A DNA stretch of 7,025 bases from Gallionella sp. UBA4121 (GTDB lineage: Bacteria > Pseudomonadota > Gammaproteobacteria > Burkholderiales > Gallionellaceae): the NCBI GenBank assembly GCA_002381565.1, contig DFWZ01000009.1, positions 16,669-23,693 of the forward strand. Reading direction: 5' to 3'. Made by a program: the position numbers and the translations under genes. The notes under the pieces are model-generated. The model was not told where the DNA came from. It saw nothing but the letters and a program-made list of their open reading frames with translations, and did no database searches. Positions within the stretch are counted from its first letter, which is position 1. Each line of letters starts with the position of its first letter. Below, in pieces: positions 1-5,987 of this stretch.

Positions 1-950
1 GCCAGAGACACCACCAGGAAGCGCAGGATGTAGTCGGTGCGCAGACGATCCCAGGCGCCGGACAAGGTCATCATGCCGTTCATCGCTCCTCCCCAGGACG
101 GGATGATCATCGCCAGGGAAATCGCAGCGCCCAGAGAACCTGCCCAGTCAGGCAATGCGGTGTATTGCAGATGATGCGCGCCCAGCCATACATAACCGAA
201 GGTGAGGGCCCAGAAATGCAACACGGACAGACGATAGGAATACACCGGGCGATTTGCCTGCTTGGGCACGAAGTAGTACATGATCCCCAGGAATCCGGCG
301 GTCAGGTAGAAGCCCACTGCATTGTGCCCCCACCACCATTGAATCATGGCATCCTGCACGCCGGAGTAGATGGAATAGGACTTGGTCAAGCTGACCGGGA
401 ACGCCAGACTGTTCACCACATGCAGGTAAGTGATCATGATGATCATGCTCATAAAGAACCAGTTCGACACATAAATGTGCGAGCTCTTGCGTATCGCGAC
501 CGTCATGATGTAATTCAAACCGAATGCGACCCAGACCAGGGCGACCAGAATATCAATCGGCCATTCCAGCTCAGCGTATTCCTTGCCCTGGGTGATTCCC
601 AGCGGCAGTGTGATCACGGCCAGCACGATGATCAGGTTCCAGCCCCAGAAGGTGAACCACGCCAGGCCGTTGCTCCACAGTTTGGCCCCGCCGGTGCGCT
701 GCACTATATAGTAGCCGGTAGACATCAAGGTACAGCCACCAAACGCGAAAATCACCGAATTAGTATGCAGCGGACGCAGTCGCCCAAAGGTAATGTAAGG
801 AATATCGAAATTCATGAACGGCCACGCCAGTTCGGATGCAATATATACACCGAGCAACGTGCCTACGACCAGATATATGACGGCCATGATGGTAAACCAT
901 CGGACCACATCCATATCGTACTTAACCGGTATCGCTTGAGTTGCTTCCAC
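1..950 (-). CDS. ccoN: cbb3-type cytochrome c oxidase subunit I (CcoN), 3' end outside the window
   Basis: This is the catalytic haem-copper subunit of the high-affinity cbb3 oxidase in the inner membrane, which reduces O2 to water and conserves energy as a proton gradient. The 316 visible residues are about two thirds of the usual length of roughly 475; the gene runs off the left edge. Visible hallmarks are RPLHTNSVIFAFGG with the low-spin haem b ligand H62, the CuB ligand H209 in WWWGHNAVGF, and H259/H260 in GYVWLGAHHLQYTALPDW. Y253, six residues before that His pair, is the tyrosine that cbb3 oxidases cross-link to the first CuB histidine. The later haem ligands lie outside the window. I chose the GTG at 948-950 because an A-rich G6 Shine-Dalgarno sits six bases upstream; the in-frame ATG at codon 13 has none. 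An FNR/ANR-type promoter lies upstream, so induction at low oxygen is expected. Position 207 is Trp where I recall Tyr in characterised CcoN proteins. Confidence 0.97.
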   Translation of the reverse strand, partial: MEATQAIPVKYDMDVVRWFTIMAVIYLVVGTLLGVYIASELAWPFMNFDIPYITFGRLRPLHTNSVIFAFGGCTLMSTGYYIVQRTGGAKLWSNGLAWFTFWGWNLIIVLAVITLPLGITQGKEYAELEWPIDILVALVWVAFGLNYIMTVAIRKSSHIYVSNWFFMSMIIMITYLHVVNSLAFPVSLTKSYSIYSGVQDAMIQWWWGHNAVGFYLTAGFLGIMYYFVPKQANRPVYSYRLSVLHFWALTFGYVWLGAHHLQYTALPDWAGSLGAAISLAMIIPSWGGAMNGMMTLSGAWDRLRTDYILRFLVVSL

Positions 951-986
951 AGTAAACCCCCCTTTAGAGCTAAAGCAATAATCGAT

Positions 987-1024
987 GTGTTATTTACTCT
1001 ATTTATCTGACAAGTAAATGACAC
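987..1024 (-). repeat. Imperfect inverted repeat (hairpin) in the ccoN leader
   Basis: The arms GTGT-T-ATTTACT (987-998) and AGTAAAT-G-ACAC (1013-1024) pair over 12 positions with one mismatch, around a 14-base loop. In the predicted ccoN mRNA it ends about 37 nt before the GTG start. It is AT-rich and not followed by a T-run on the minus strand, so it is not a typical terminator. It could be an RNA structure in the leader or a protein-binding dyad. Confidence 0.5.
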
Positions 1025-1141
1025 CTCTCCCTATTTCAGCTTCTGAACCACCCGGACATAGTACGCCGACATACGAGTAAATCAATACAGCCGTGCAACT
1101 TTTAAATCTGCTTGAATTATTCAGCCATGACAACGATTTCA

Positions 1142-1190
1142 ACGATGCAAGATAACAAAAATGGCGGTCAATGAACTTGATACATGTCAA
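1142..1190 (-). promoter_or_regulatory. FNR/ANR-type box and class II promoter for ccoN
   Basis: TTGATACATGTCAA at 1177-1190 matches the FNR/ANR consensus TTGAT-N4-ATCAA at nine of ten defined positions. On the minus strand an extended -10, TG-T-TATCTT (1157-1149), follows. With a start site seven bases beyond the -10, near 1142, the centre of the box falls at about -41.5, the standard place for FNR-family activation. Low-oxygen induction of cbb3 oxidase genes by FNR/ANR/FnrL is well established. The -10 is only a 4/6 match and the start site is predicted, giving a leader of about 190 nt. Confidence 0.72.
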
Positions 1191-1397
1191 CTTGGAAGCA
1201 TATCCCTGCCTGCTTGCAAGGTCAGCATCCAGCCCCCGCATAATAATTAAATGACGTATTTTTTATACATCTTATTGGGGCGAGTATTCCTTGTCAAGCA
1301 AGCCGGGTTAGTATATCTGCGAGCGGTCTGCATGCCTCATGGATCATGTGGGTGGCAGTTTTGGTTGTGCTATCAATGAAGCGAAGATATGAGGGTG

Positions 1398-2108
1398 CTA
1401 CGCATCTACATGACAGCTCCCTGTCCAGCCGTACGCAGCAAAAACATGGCCTACCTTTATCAGTCCGTAAATGCCGAATGCCATCACGATCAGGCCGGCA
1501 AATAACCTGACTCCGGGAGATTGTACCCAATGGCGGCAACGTTCCCAGAACAGGCCGATGACCAGCAAATTTGGCAAGGTTCCCAGGCCGAATGCCAGCA
1601 TGATCAATGCGCCGCTTTGCGCGTGACTGCTGGCCAATGCCGTGACCAGCACGCTGTATACCAGCCCGCACGGCAACCAGCCCCATAAGGTGCCGAGCAA
1701 AAAGGCTCGAGCTGGCGTTGCTACAGGAAACAGAGGGCGTGTCAGCGGTTGAATGCGTTGCCATAACAGGCTGCCGATCTGCTCGATGCGCCGTACCATG
1801 CTCCAGATCCCGGCGAGGTACAAGCCTAACGCGATCAGCATCAGGCTGGATAGCGCAAACAGCAAATGCTGGACCGGTACCACATCGCGCAATAACAAAC
1901 CGGCGTGTCCGATGCTGCCTGCCAGCCCGCCTGCCAGGGTATAACTGGCGATGCGTCCGCAGTTGTAAGCCAGGTGGAATGGCCAGCGCGCGCCGTCTTT
2001 CGGTAATTGCGCCGTGAGGATGCCGACAATGCTGCCGCACATGCCGAGGCAATGTACGCCGCCGAGCAACCCGACAAAAAATATTGCGATGATGCTAAAT
2101 TCAGTCAT
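1398..2108 (-). CDS. TauE/SafE-family (DsbD_2-type) integral membrane protein, cbb3-associated
   Basis: This 236-residue polytopic membrane protein has about six predicted helices. It begins with a membrane segment ending in GGVHCLGMCG (H19, C20, C24) and has a second half-repeat motif GWLPCGLVY (P146, C147). The paired His/Cys motif in helix 1 and the PCG motif in a later helix are typical of the family annotated as sulfite exporter TauE/SafE, or DsbD_2 (cytochrome c biogenesis-like transmembrane region). Members are frequently encoded beside cco genes and are thought to help metal or thiol handling during oxidase maturation; true sulfite export is doubtful. It lies upstream of ccoN on the same strand with a 447-bp gap, which supports an oxidase-related role by context. 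The ATG at 2108 is preceded by AGGA at about eight bases. A short upstream ORF may overlap this start. Family assignment is firm; the transported or reduced substrate is unknown. Confidence 0.9.
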   Translation of the reverse strand: MTEFSIIAIFFVGLLGGVHCLGMCGSIVGILTAQLPKDGARWPFHLAYNCGRIASYTLAGGLAGSIGHAGLLLRDVVPVQHLLFALSSLMLIALGLYLAGIWSMVRRIEQIGSLLWQRIQPLTRPLFPVATPARAFLLGTLWGWLPCGLVYSVLVTALASSHAQSGALIMLAFGLGTLPNLLVIGLFWERCRHWVQSPGVRLFAGLIVMAFGIYGLIKVGHVFAAYGWTGSCHVDA

Positions 2109-2179
2109 GCGCTGTTTCCTGCTCCTGTAATTTCAGATACGGAAGCTTCAAGTATTAATTCATCGTACACCATGTGCAT
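2105..2179 (-). CDS. Possible 24-codon upstream ORF overlapping the SafE-like start
   Basis: An ATG at 2179 opens a 24-codon frame (beginning MHMVYDELILEAS) whose TGA overlaps the ATG of the SafE-like gene in an ATGA arrangement, the usual form of translational coupling. A weak GGGGA lies seven bases before the ATG. The peptide is short, acidic and not recognised. It may be a leader peptide or simply chance; only the overlap and the weak ribosome binding site support it. Confidence 0.22.
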   Translation of the reverse strand: MHMVYDELILEASVSEITGAGNSA

Positions 2180-2440
2180 CGGCTAGTCCCCGTTATGGAC
2201 ACACACTGGGCAGCGGCACTGAGGTTGTCCTGGTTCTTGATTTTCCAAAAGACGGGTTTCATGCTACCAGTTTTTCCTTGAATCGGAATGAAATCAGCCT
2301 GTTGATTTTGCAACAGAATCAGAGTAAAAGAGTCGCGTAATATTGCATCGAAAAGTTCTCAGCCCGGATAAAAAACTGTGCTAGGATGAAAACCGTTTGA
2401 TGCGCTCTTGTGTTTAACCTGATTATCTTGGGAGGAAAAA
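2109..2440. other. Divergent intergenic region between the SafE-like gene and the small-protein gene
   Basis: This region must carry promoters for two divergent genes. Apart from the possible upstream ORF on the minus strand (2105-2179), I see a perfect 6-bp dyad, CTGTTG-N6-CAACAG, near 2298-2315, and a possible extended -10 for the small gene, TGC-TAGGAT, at 2379-2387. No recognisable -35 partners the -10, and the dyad does not have FNR-box spacing. No other gene is evident. Confidence 0.5.
2379..2387 (+). promoter_or_regulatory. Possible extended -10 for the 31-codon gene
   Basis: TGC-TAGGAT has the TG-N-TAnnAT form of an extended -10 element, with TAGGAT matching four of six consensus bases. 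It lies about 54 bases before the ATG at 2441. I find no good -35 at normal spacing, so either the extended -10 suffices, an activator is needed, or the call is wrong. Confidence 0.35.
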
Positions 2441-2536
2441 ATGGCAATGATCGCGACAATCTGTGCAGTGGGTACCGCAATTGGGGCAGTTCTGTTTTCC
2501 TTGTGGATGTTAAAGCAGCTGTTCACCAGCAACTAG
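2441..2536 (+). CDS. Small single-helix membrane protein (31 residues), unknown function
   Basis: The frame begins MAMIATICAVGTAIGAVLF and ends in the polar tail KQLFTSN. About 20 residues in the middle are hydrophobic with small residues and no charge, so a single membrane helix fills nearly the whole protein. K25 near the end suggests the C-terminus is cytoplasmic by the positive-inside rule. A strong Shine-Dalgarno, GGGAGG, lies five A residues before the ATG. A possible extended -10 lies upstream and a rho-independent terminator 120 nt downstream, so it looks like a one-gene transcript. I do not recognise the sequence. Respiratory oxidases use small single-helix subunits such as CcoQ, CcoM and CydX, and ccoN is about 1.5 kb away, so an accessory oxidase subunit is one hypothesis from context only. 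A toxin-like membrane peptide is another. The strong ribosome binding site is the main evidence that it is translated. Confidence 0.65.
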   Translation: MAMIATICAVGTAIGAVLFSLWMLKQLFTSN

Positions 2537-2686
2537 GCAATACAAAAGATTCCCCCTGAAGCTGGGTAAAGGGTAGAAGGCTCCTTTGGTGAGAGCTATT
2601 TCATCTCTCTTAACATGGCCGATATTCGGCATGGGGTGGACTGTCAATAATGAACACAGGCGGTGTTCGTGCCGCCCGTCTTTTTT
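2537..2686 (+). ncRNA. Hairpin-rich 3' region of the small gene, ending in a terminator (possible regulatory RNA)
   Basis: Four stems can be drawn by eye in this 150-nt stretch. They are AAAGG/CCTTT (2568-2572 with 2583-2587), GAGAG/CTCTC (2591-2595 with 2605-2609), CAT-g-GCCGA-TAT-TCGGC-ATG (2614-2633, one bulged G), and the terminator stem 2659-2676. An alternative hairpin, GAACAC (2652-2657) with GTGTTC (2663-2668), uses bases of the terminator stem, so the two cannot form together. I do not recognise a known riboswitch class. It may be only a long 3' untranslated region, a small RNA processed from it, or an independent RNA gene. Confidence 0.35.
2659..2686 (+). terminator. Rho-independent terminator after the small gene
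   Basis: GGCGGTG-TTCG-TGCCGCC forms a 7-bp stem (five GC pairs plus two wobbles) with a TTCG loop, followed by CGTC and a run of six T at 2681-2686. It ends transcription from the 31-codon gene and separates it from the CHASE-GAF-GGDEF-EAL gene. Confidence 0.8.
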
Positions 2687-2997
2687 CATGTGCACTCAAA
2701 AGCTGCCGGGAAAAATAACCTGTTTGTGCCTGATTGGCGTCAGTACAACGCGTCGATATATCCTAAGGAGATGCTGATTTATTCGGCTGTGTTGTTCCCG
2801 CCCCTGACTACATCATTCTGGAACAGGCTGCGGCGGAAAAACAAATAAATCAGTGCATCCCTGAGTGTCAACAATCATCCGTCATTCAACATGCTGCATC
2901 CTGAAGCAAGGTCAGCAACGGATGCTGCTCAATGTGACTTCCTTGCGACTGATTGCAATGAACATTGCAAATACTCGACATCTGTTAGACTCACACT
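2687..2997. other. Intergenic region upstream of the c-di-GMP enzyme
   Basis: I see no convincing gene in this 311-bp stretch. A plus-strand frame ends near 2848, but it would begin inside the terminator. A 25-codon version of it from the ATG at 2770 has AAGGAG touching the start codon, which is too close. An inverted repeat GC-t-GCATCC / GGATGC-t-GC (2893-2901 with 2920-2928) and a perfect 18-bp palindrome (2953-2970) lie near the promoter of the downstream gene. Confidence 0.6.
2953..2970. promoter_or_regulatory. Perfect 18-bp palindromic operator candidate
   Basis: TTGCAATG-AA-CATTGCAA is a perfect inverted repeat with 8-bp arms, ending 27 bases before the ATG of the c-di-GMP enzyme. Relative to the predicted start site it spans about -45 to -28 and overlaps where a -35 would lie, so a bound dimer could block or replace RNA polymerase contacts there. 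The half-site does not match FNR, and I cannot assign it to a named regulator. Confidence 0.6.
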
Positions 2998-2998
2998 A
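2965..2998 (+). promoter_or_regulatory. Predicted promoter of the c-di-GMP enzyme, possibly leaderless
   Basis: An extended -10, TG-T-TAGACT (2983-2991; the hexamer TAGACT matches four of six), lies 6 bases before the ATG at 2998. A weak -35-like TTGCAA sits at 2965-2970 with a short 15-base spacer, inside the palindrome. The usual start site seven bases beyond the -10 would be the A of the ATG, and there is no Shine-Dalgarno before it. Both observations fit a leaderless mRNA but do not prove it. Confidence 0.4.
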
Positions 2999-5931
2999 TG
3001 TTGGTCAATAAAAAGCATTTCTCTTACCTCCAGTTCAGCCCTTGGATCATTCTCCTTCTGGGCCTGACGATGACATATTTTATGCAAAATTCGATTCGCG
3101 TTTCTGCCTGGCAGACACGGCAGGACGAGTTCAATTTTCGCGCTAATGAAATACGCCAGGACATCGACCGCAGACTGCATAGCTACGAACAGATACTGGA
3201 CGGTACTGTTGGCCTGTTTGCTGCGTCTGGCTTAGTCGAACGCCGGGAATTTGCGGAATACATTCGTTCTCTGAAGCTTGAAGGAAAATATCCAGGAATT
3301 CAGGGGATTGGTTTTGCCAAATTAGTACTGCCGCAGGACAAGGCGCGACATGTCGCACAAATCCGTGCGGAGGAATTTCCGGACTACGATATTCGACCTG
3401 CCGGCTCGCGCGACGTTTATACCTCAATCATCTATCTGGAGCCCTGGGACTGGCGCAATCAGCGCGCCTTCGGCTTCGATATGTATTCAGAACCGGTTCG
3501 TCGTCTGGCGATGGCAGGCGCCCGCGACGAAAGGAAAACCCGCATTTCCGGCAAGGTAAGGCTGTTGCAGGAAACTGAGAAAAATGCCCAGCCTGGCTTC
3601 CTGATGTATTTGCCTGTTTATCGTTCCCATGCGCCGCAGAAAAATTTGCATGAGCGCGGGGAGGATTTTCTCGGCTGGGTATATGCGCCTTTTCGCATGA
3701 ATGATCTGATGGCGGGAATATTAGGAAAGCATTTCGGTGAAATCAGCGCATCGCTGGATCTTGAAATCTACGATGGTGCAACAGCGGAAAAAAGTCGGCT
3801 GATGTTTGATTCTAATGAAACTTCGAATAATCTGAACGCCGCATTTCACACCACCCTCGCTGTTCCTCTTTTCGGGCATCAATGGACATTGGTCGTCCGC
3901 TCACTGCCGGCATTCGACGCGTCTGTCAAGAGTGACAAGGCCAATATTGTGGCAGTGGCCGGTGGTGTCGGCAGCATACTGCTGGCCATGGTGGTCTGGC
4001 TGCTGGTGACGGCGCGGACTCGCGCACTGGCCATGGCGAAAAACATGACGGCAGAACTGAGGCAGAGTGAGAAGGGTTTGCGAAAGCTCAATCGTGCCTT
4101 GCACCTGCTTAGCCGATGCAACACAACGCTGGTGCATGCTGAAGAAGAATACAAGCTGTTGGCCGAAATTTGTCGCCTGAGCGTTGAGCACGGCGGCTAT
4201 CTGATGGCCTGGGTAGGTTACGCTGAGCAGGATGAGGAAAAATCCATTCGACCTGTTGCGCAATTCGGCAACGAAAGCGGCTATCTCGACGGGATTAATA
4301 TAACCTGGGCTGATAGCGAGTTGGGGCAGGGACCGACGGGCACGGCGATCAGAACCGGAATGACGAGTATTAACCAGAACGTGCTGACTAATCCAAAAAT
4401 GGCGCCGTGGCGCGAGGCAGCGATTAAGCGCGGCTATCAGTCCAGCGTTGCTTTGCCACTGATCAGTGATGCCGTGGTGCTGGGGGCGCTTACCATATAT
4501 GCGCGCGAGGCCGATGCCTTCAATGCGGATGAAGTGGCGCTGCTGGAGGAGCTGGCCAGCGATTTGGCTTTTGGTATCATGACGTTGCGCACGCGGGTGG
4601 AACATGCGGCGGCAAAAGAGAAAATCGCCTTTCTTGCTTACTTCGATCCGCTCACTCATCTGCCCAACCGCCTGTTGCTGCGCGATCGTTTCGAGCAGGC
4701 AATACGCATTGCGGAAACTAAAAACGATTCAGTAGCGATACTCTACCTCGATCTTGATAATTTTAAGCAGATAAACGAAGCGTTAGGACACGAAGTTGGC
4801 GACAAAATGCTCCGCATGGCGGTTGAGCGGCTGTGGCAATGGATCCCTGCTACCGATACGATCAGCCGGCTGAATGGGGACGAGTTCGTCATTCTGCTGA
4901 CCGGTGCGCGTGATTCGGCATCAATTGCAACTGTCGCCAATACCATTCGCGAAGCTTTTTCTGAACCCATCGTCATTGATGGCAGTCCGCTCAATACGTC
5001 CTTTAGTATCGGCATCAGCCTGTTCCCGAACGATGGGCGCGATTTCGACACCCTGCTTAAGCAGGCCGACACGGCCGTTAGCAGTGCCAAGGAAGGAGGC
5101 GGCAATACCTTCCGTTTTTTTACCCGTGAAATGAACATAGACGCGCTGGAGCAGTTGCGGCTCGCAGGACAGATGCTTAATGCCTTGAGGAATCGCGAGT
5201 TCATCGTCTACTATCAGCCGCAAGTCGCTATTGCCAGCAGCCAGATTGTGGGCGCCGAAGCGCTTGTGCGCTGGCAGCACCCTGTCAATGGCCTCATTTT
5301 ACCGGAAAAGTTTATTCATCTGGCTGAACAAGGCGGACATATCGTACAGATCGGTGAATGGGTGCTTAATGAGGCATGCCGGCAAGCCAGGGGCTGGCTG
5401 GATCACGACCTGCCGTCCTTTGTCATTGCGGTCAATCTTTCGGCACTGCAGTTCAAATATGGCAATGTACTGGAAATGGTAAGCTCCGCGCTGACAAGCT
5501 CCGGTTTGCCGCCGCATCATCTGGAGTTGGAGTTGACTGAGTCTATCCTGTTGCAGGACCTGGAAGTGACCTTGAACACAATACACAGCCTCAAAGCGCT
5601 GGGCGTGAAACTTTCCATCGACGATTTTGGTACCGGCTATTCCAGCTTATCCTACCTCAAGCAACTGGCGGTGGATAAGCTCAAGATCGACCAGTCGTTT
5701 GTGCGGGATATGCTCACCAACGCGGACGGTGCTGCTATCGTCAAAGCCATTATTCAGCTGGGACACACCCTGCAGCTGACCGTCATCGCCGAAGGTGTTG
5801 AAACCGATGAACAACTGGCTTTTCTGGGCGGTTGCGGCTGCGATGAAGTGCAAGGGTATCTGTTCAGTCGCCCTGTTCCGGCTGAACAGTTTGCCAGTTT
5901 TGTCGAGAGCAGGTTAAGCCGGCGGAGCTAA
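2998..5931 (+). CDS. CHASE-GAF-GGDEF-EAL membrane protein, probable c-di-GMP phosphodiesterase
   Basis: This 977-residue inner-membrane signalling protein has, in order: helix 1 at about 13-30; a periplasmic CHASE sensor at about 60-290; helix 2 at about 315-338; a short linker; a GAF domain at about 378-530; a GGDEF domain at about 545-708; and an EAL domain at about 718-972. The EAL domain keeps its catalytic set: EAL 754-756, N813, E845 and E848 in ELTES, D875/D876 in IDDFGTGYSS, K896 in KID, E932 in AEGVET and Q952. It should hydrolyse c-di-GMP to pGpG. The GGDEF motif reads NGDEF (626-630), and the inhibitory I-site position is PATD (617-620), not RxxD. The usual DxAMYxAK motif reads DTAVSSAK (691-698). 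Cyclase activity is therefore doubtful, and GTP binding as an allosteric input is possible. The start is the only ATG after an in-frame stop at 2986 and gives a sensible N-terminal helix, though it lacks a Shine-Dalgarno. The CHASE ligand is unknown. Confidence 0.95.
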   Translation: MLVNKKHFSYLQFSPWIILLLGLTMTYFMQNSIRVSAWQTRQDEFNFRANEIRQDIDRRLHSYEQILDGTVGLFAASGLVERREFAEYIRSLKLEGKYPGIQGIGFAKLVLPQDKARHVAQIRAEEFPDYDIRPAGSRDVYTSIIYLEPWDWRNQRAFGFDMYSEPVRRLAMAGARDERKTRISGKVRLLQETEKNAQPGFLMYLPVYRSHAPQKNLHERGEDFLGWVYAPFRMNDLMAGILGKHFGEISASLDLEIYDGATAEKSRLMFDSNETSNNLNAAFHTTLAVPLFGHQWTLVVRSLPAFDASVKSDKANIVAVAGGVGSILLAMVVWLLVTARTRALAMAKNMTAELRQSEKGLRKLNRALHLLSRCNTTLVHAEEEYKLLAEICRLSVEHGGYLMAWVGYAEQDEEKSIRPVAQFGNESGYLDGINITWADSELGQGPTGTAIRTGMTSINQNVLTNPKMAPWREAAIKRGYQSSVALPLISDAVVLGALTIYAREADAFNADEVALLEELASDLAFGIMTLRTRVEHAAAKEKIAFLAYFDPLTHLPNRLLLRDRFEQAIRIAETKNDSVAILYLDLDNFKQINEALGHEVGDKMLRMAVERLWQWIPATDTISRLNGDEFVILLTGARDSASIATVANTIREAFSEPIVIDGSPLNTSFSIGISLFPNDGRDFDTLLKQADTAVSSAKEGGGNTFRFFTREMNIDALEQLRLAGQMLNALRNREFIVYYQPQVAIASSQIVGAEALVRWQHPVNGLILPEKFIHLAEQGGHIVQIGEWVLNEACRQARGWLDHDLPSFVIAVNLSALQFKYGNVLEMVSSALTSSGLPPHHLELELTESILLQDLEVTLNTIHSLKALGVKLSIDDFGTGYSSLSYLKQLAVDKLKIDQSFVRDMLTNADGAAIVKAIIQLGHTLQLTVIAEGVETDEQLAFLGGCGCDEVQGYLFSRPVPAEQFASFVESRLSRRS

Positions 5932-5978
5932 ACGGGCTGCCGGCAGTTATCAGGAGCGCCTGAATTCATCCGGCTTAA
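5914..5978. repeat. 9-bp inverted repeat between convergent genes
   Basis: TTAAGCCGG (5914-5922) and CCGGCTTAA (5970-5978) are perfect inverted copies 47 bases apart, spanning the end of the c-di-GMP enzyme gene and the spacer before the DUF2721 stop. Inside lie the 10-bp palindrome CTGCCGGCAG (5937-5946) and a small hairpin, TCAGG-AGCG-CCTGA. None is followed by a clear T-run on either strand. It may act as a bidirectional stop or mRNA end structure, but a standard rho-independent terminator is not evident. Confidence 0.4.
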
Positions 5979-5987
5979 GGCTCAGAC

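Larger units (their letters stand above)
951..1397. other. Intergenic region upstream of ccoN (promoter, long leader, leader hairpin)
   Basis: I see no convincing protein gene in this 447-bp stretch; the open frames here lack ribosome binding sites and family resemblance. It holds the FNR-type box and extended -10 of ccoN and an imperfect hairpin in the predicted ccoN leader, listed separately. The stretch 1200-1397, just after the stop of the SafE-like gene, has no clear rho-independent terminator on the minus strand, so read-through from that gene into ccoN is possible. Confidence 0.7.

Noticed and set aside
165..1010. 281-codon plus-strand open frame
   Set aside because: It lies opposite ccoN, whose motifs are unmistakable; this is an antisense shadow with a composition unlike a real protein.
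1216..1227. 12-bp GCAAGGTCAGCA shared with 2906-2917, both in upstream regions
   Set aside because: About one to two chance 12-mer matches are expected in a 7-kb window, and the two sites lack a common position relative to a promoter.
1294..2052. 252-codon minus-strand open frame
   Set aside because: It overlaps the SafE-like gene in another frame and has an Arg/His-rich shadow composition.
2298..2315. CTGTTG-N6-CAACAG as an FNR box for the SafE-like or small gene
   Set aside because: The half-sites and spacing do not fit TTGAT-N4-ATCAA; it is kept only as a plain dyad.
2386..2416. Two tiny frames (MKTV and MRSCV) upstream of the 31-codon gene
   Set aside because: They are four and five codons long without ribosome binding sites; chance is sufficient.
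2663..2848. 61-codon plus-strand frame and its 25-codon tail from 2770
   Set aside because: The long form begins inside the terminator stem. In the short form AAGGAG touches the ATG, leaving no room for ribosome binding.
3901..4659. 252-codon minus-strand open frame
   Set aside because: It is antisense to the GAF region of the c-di-GMP enzyme and has no family resemblance.
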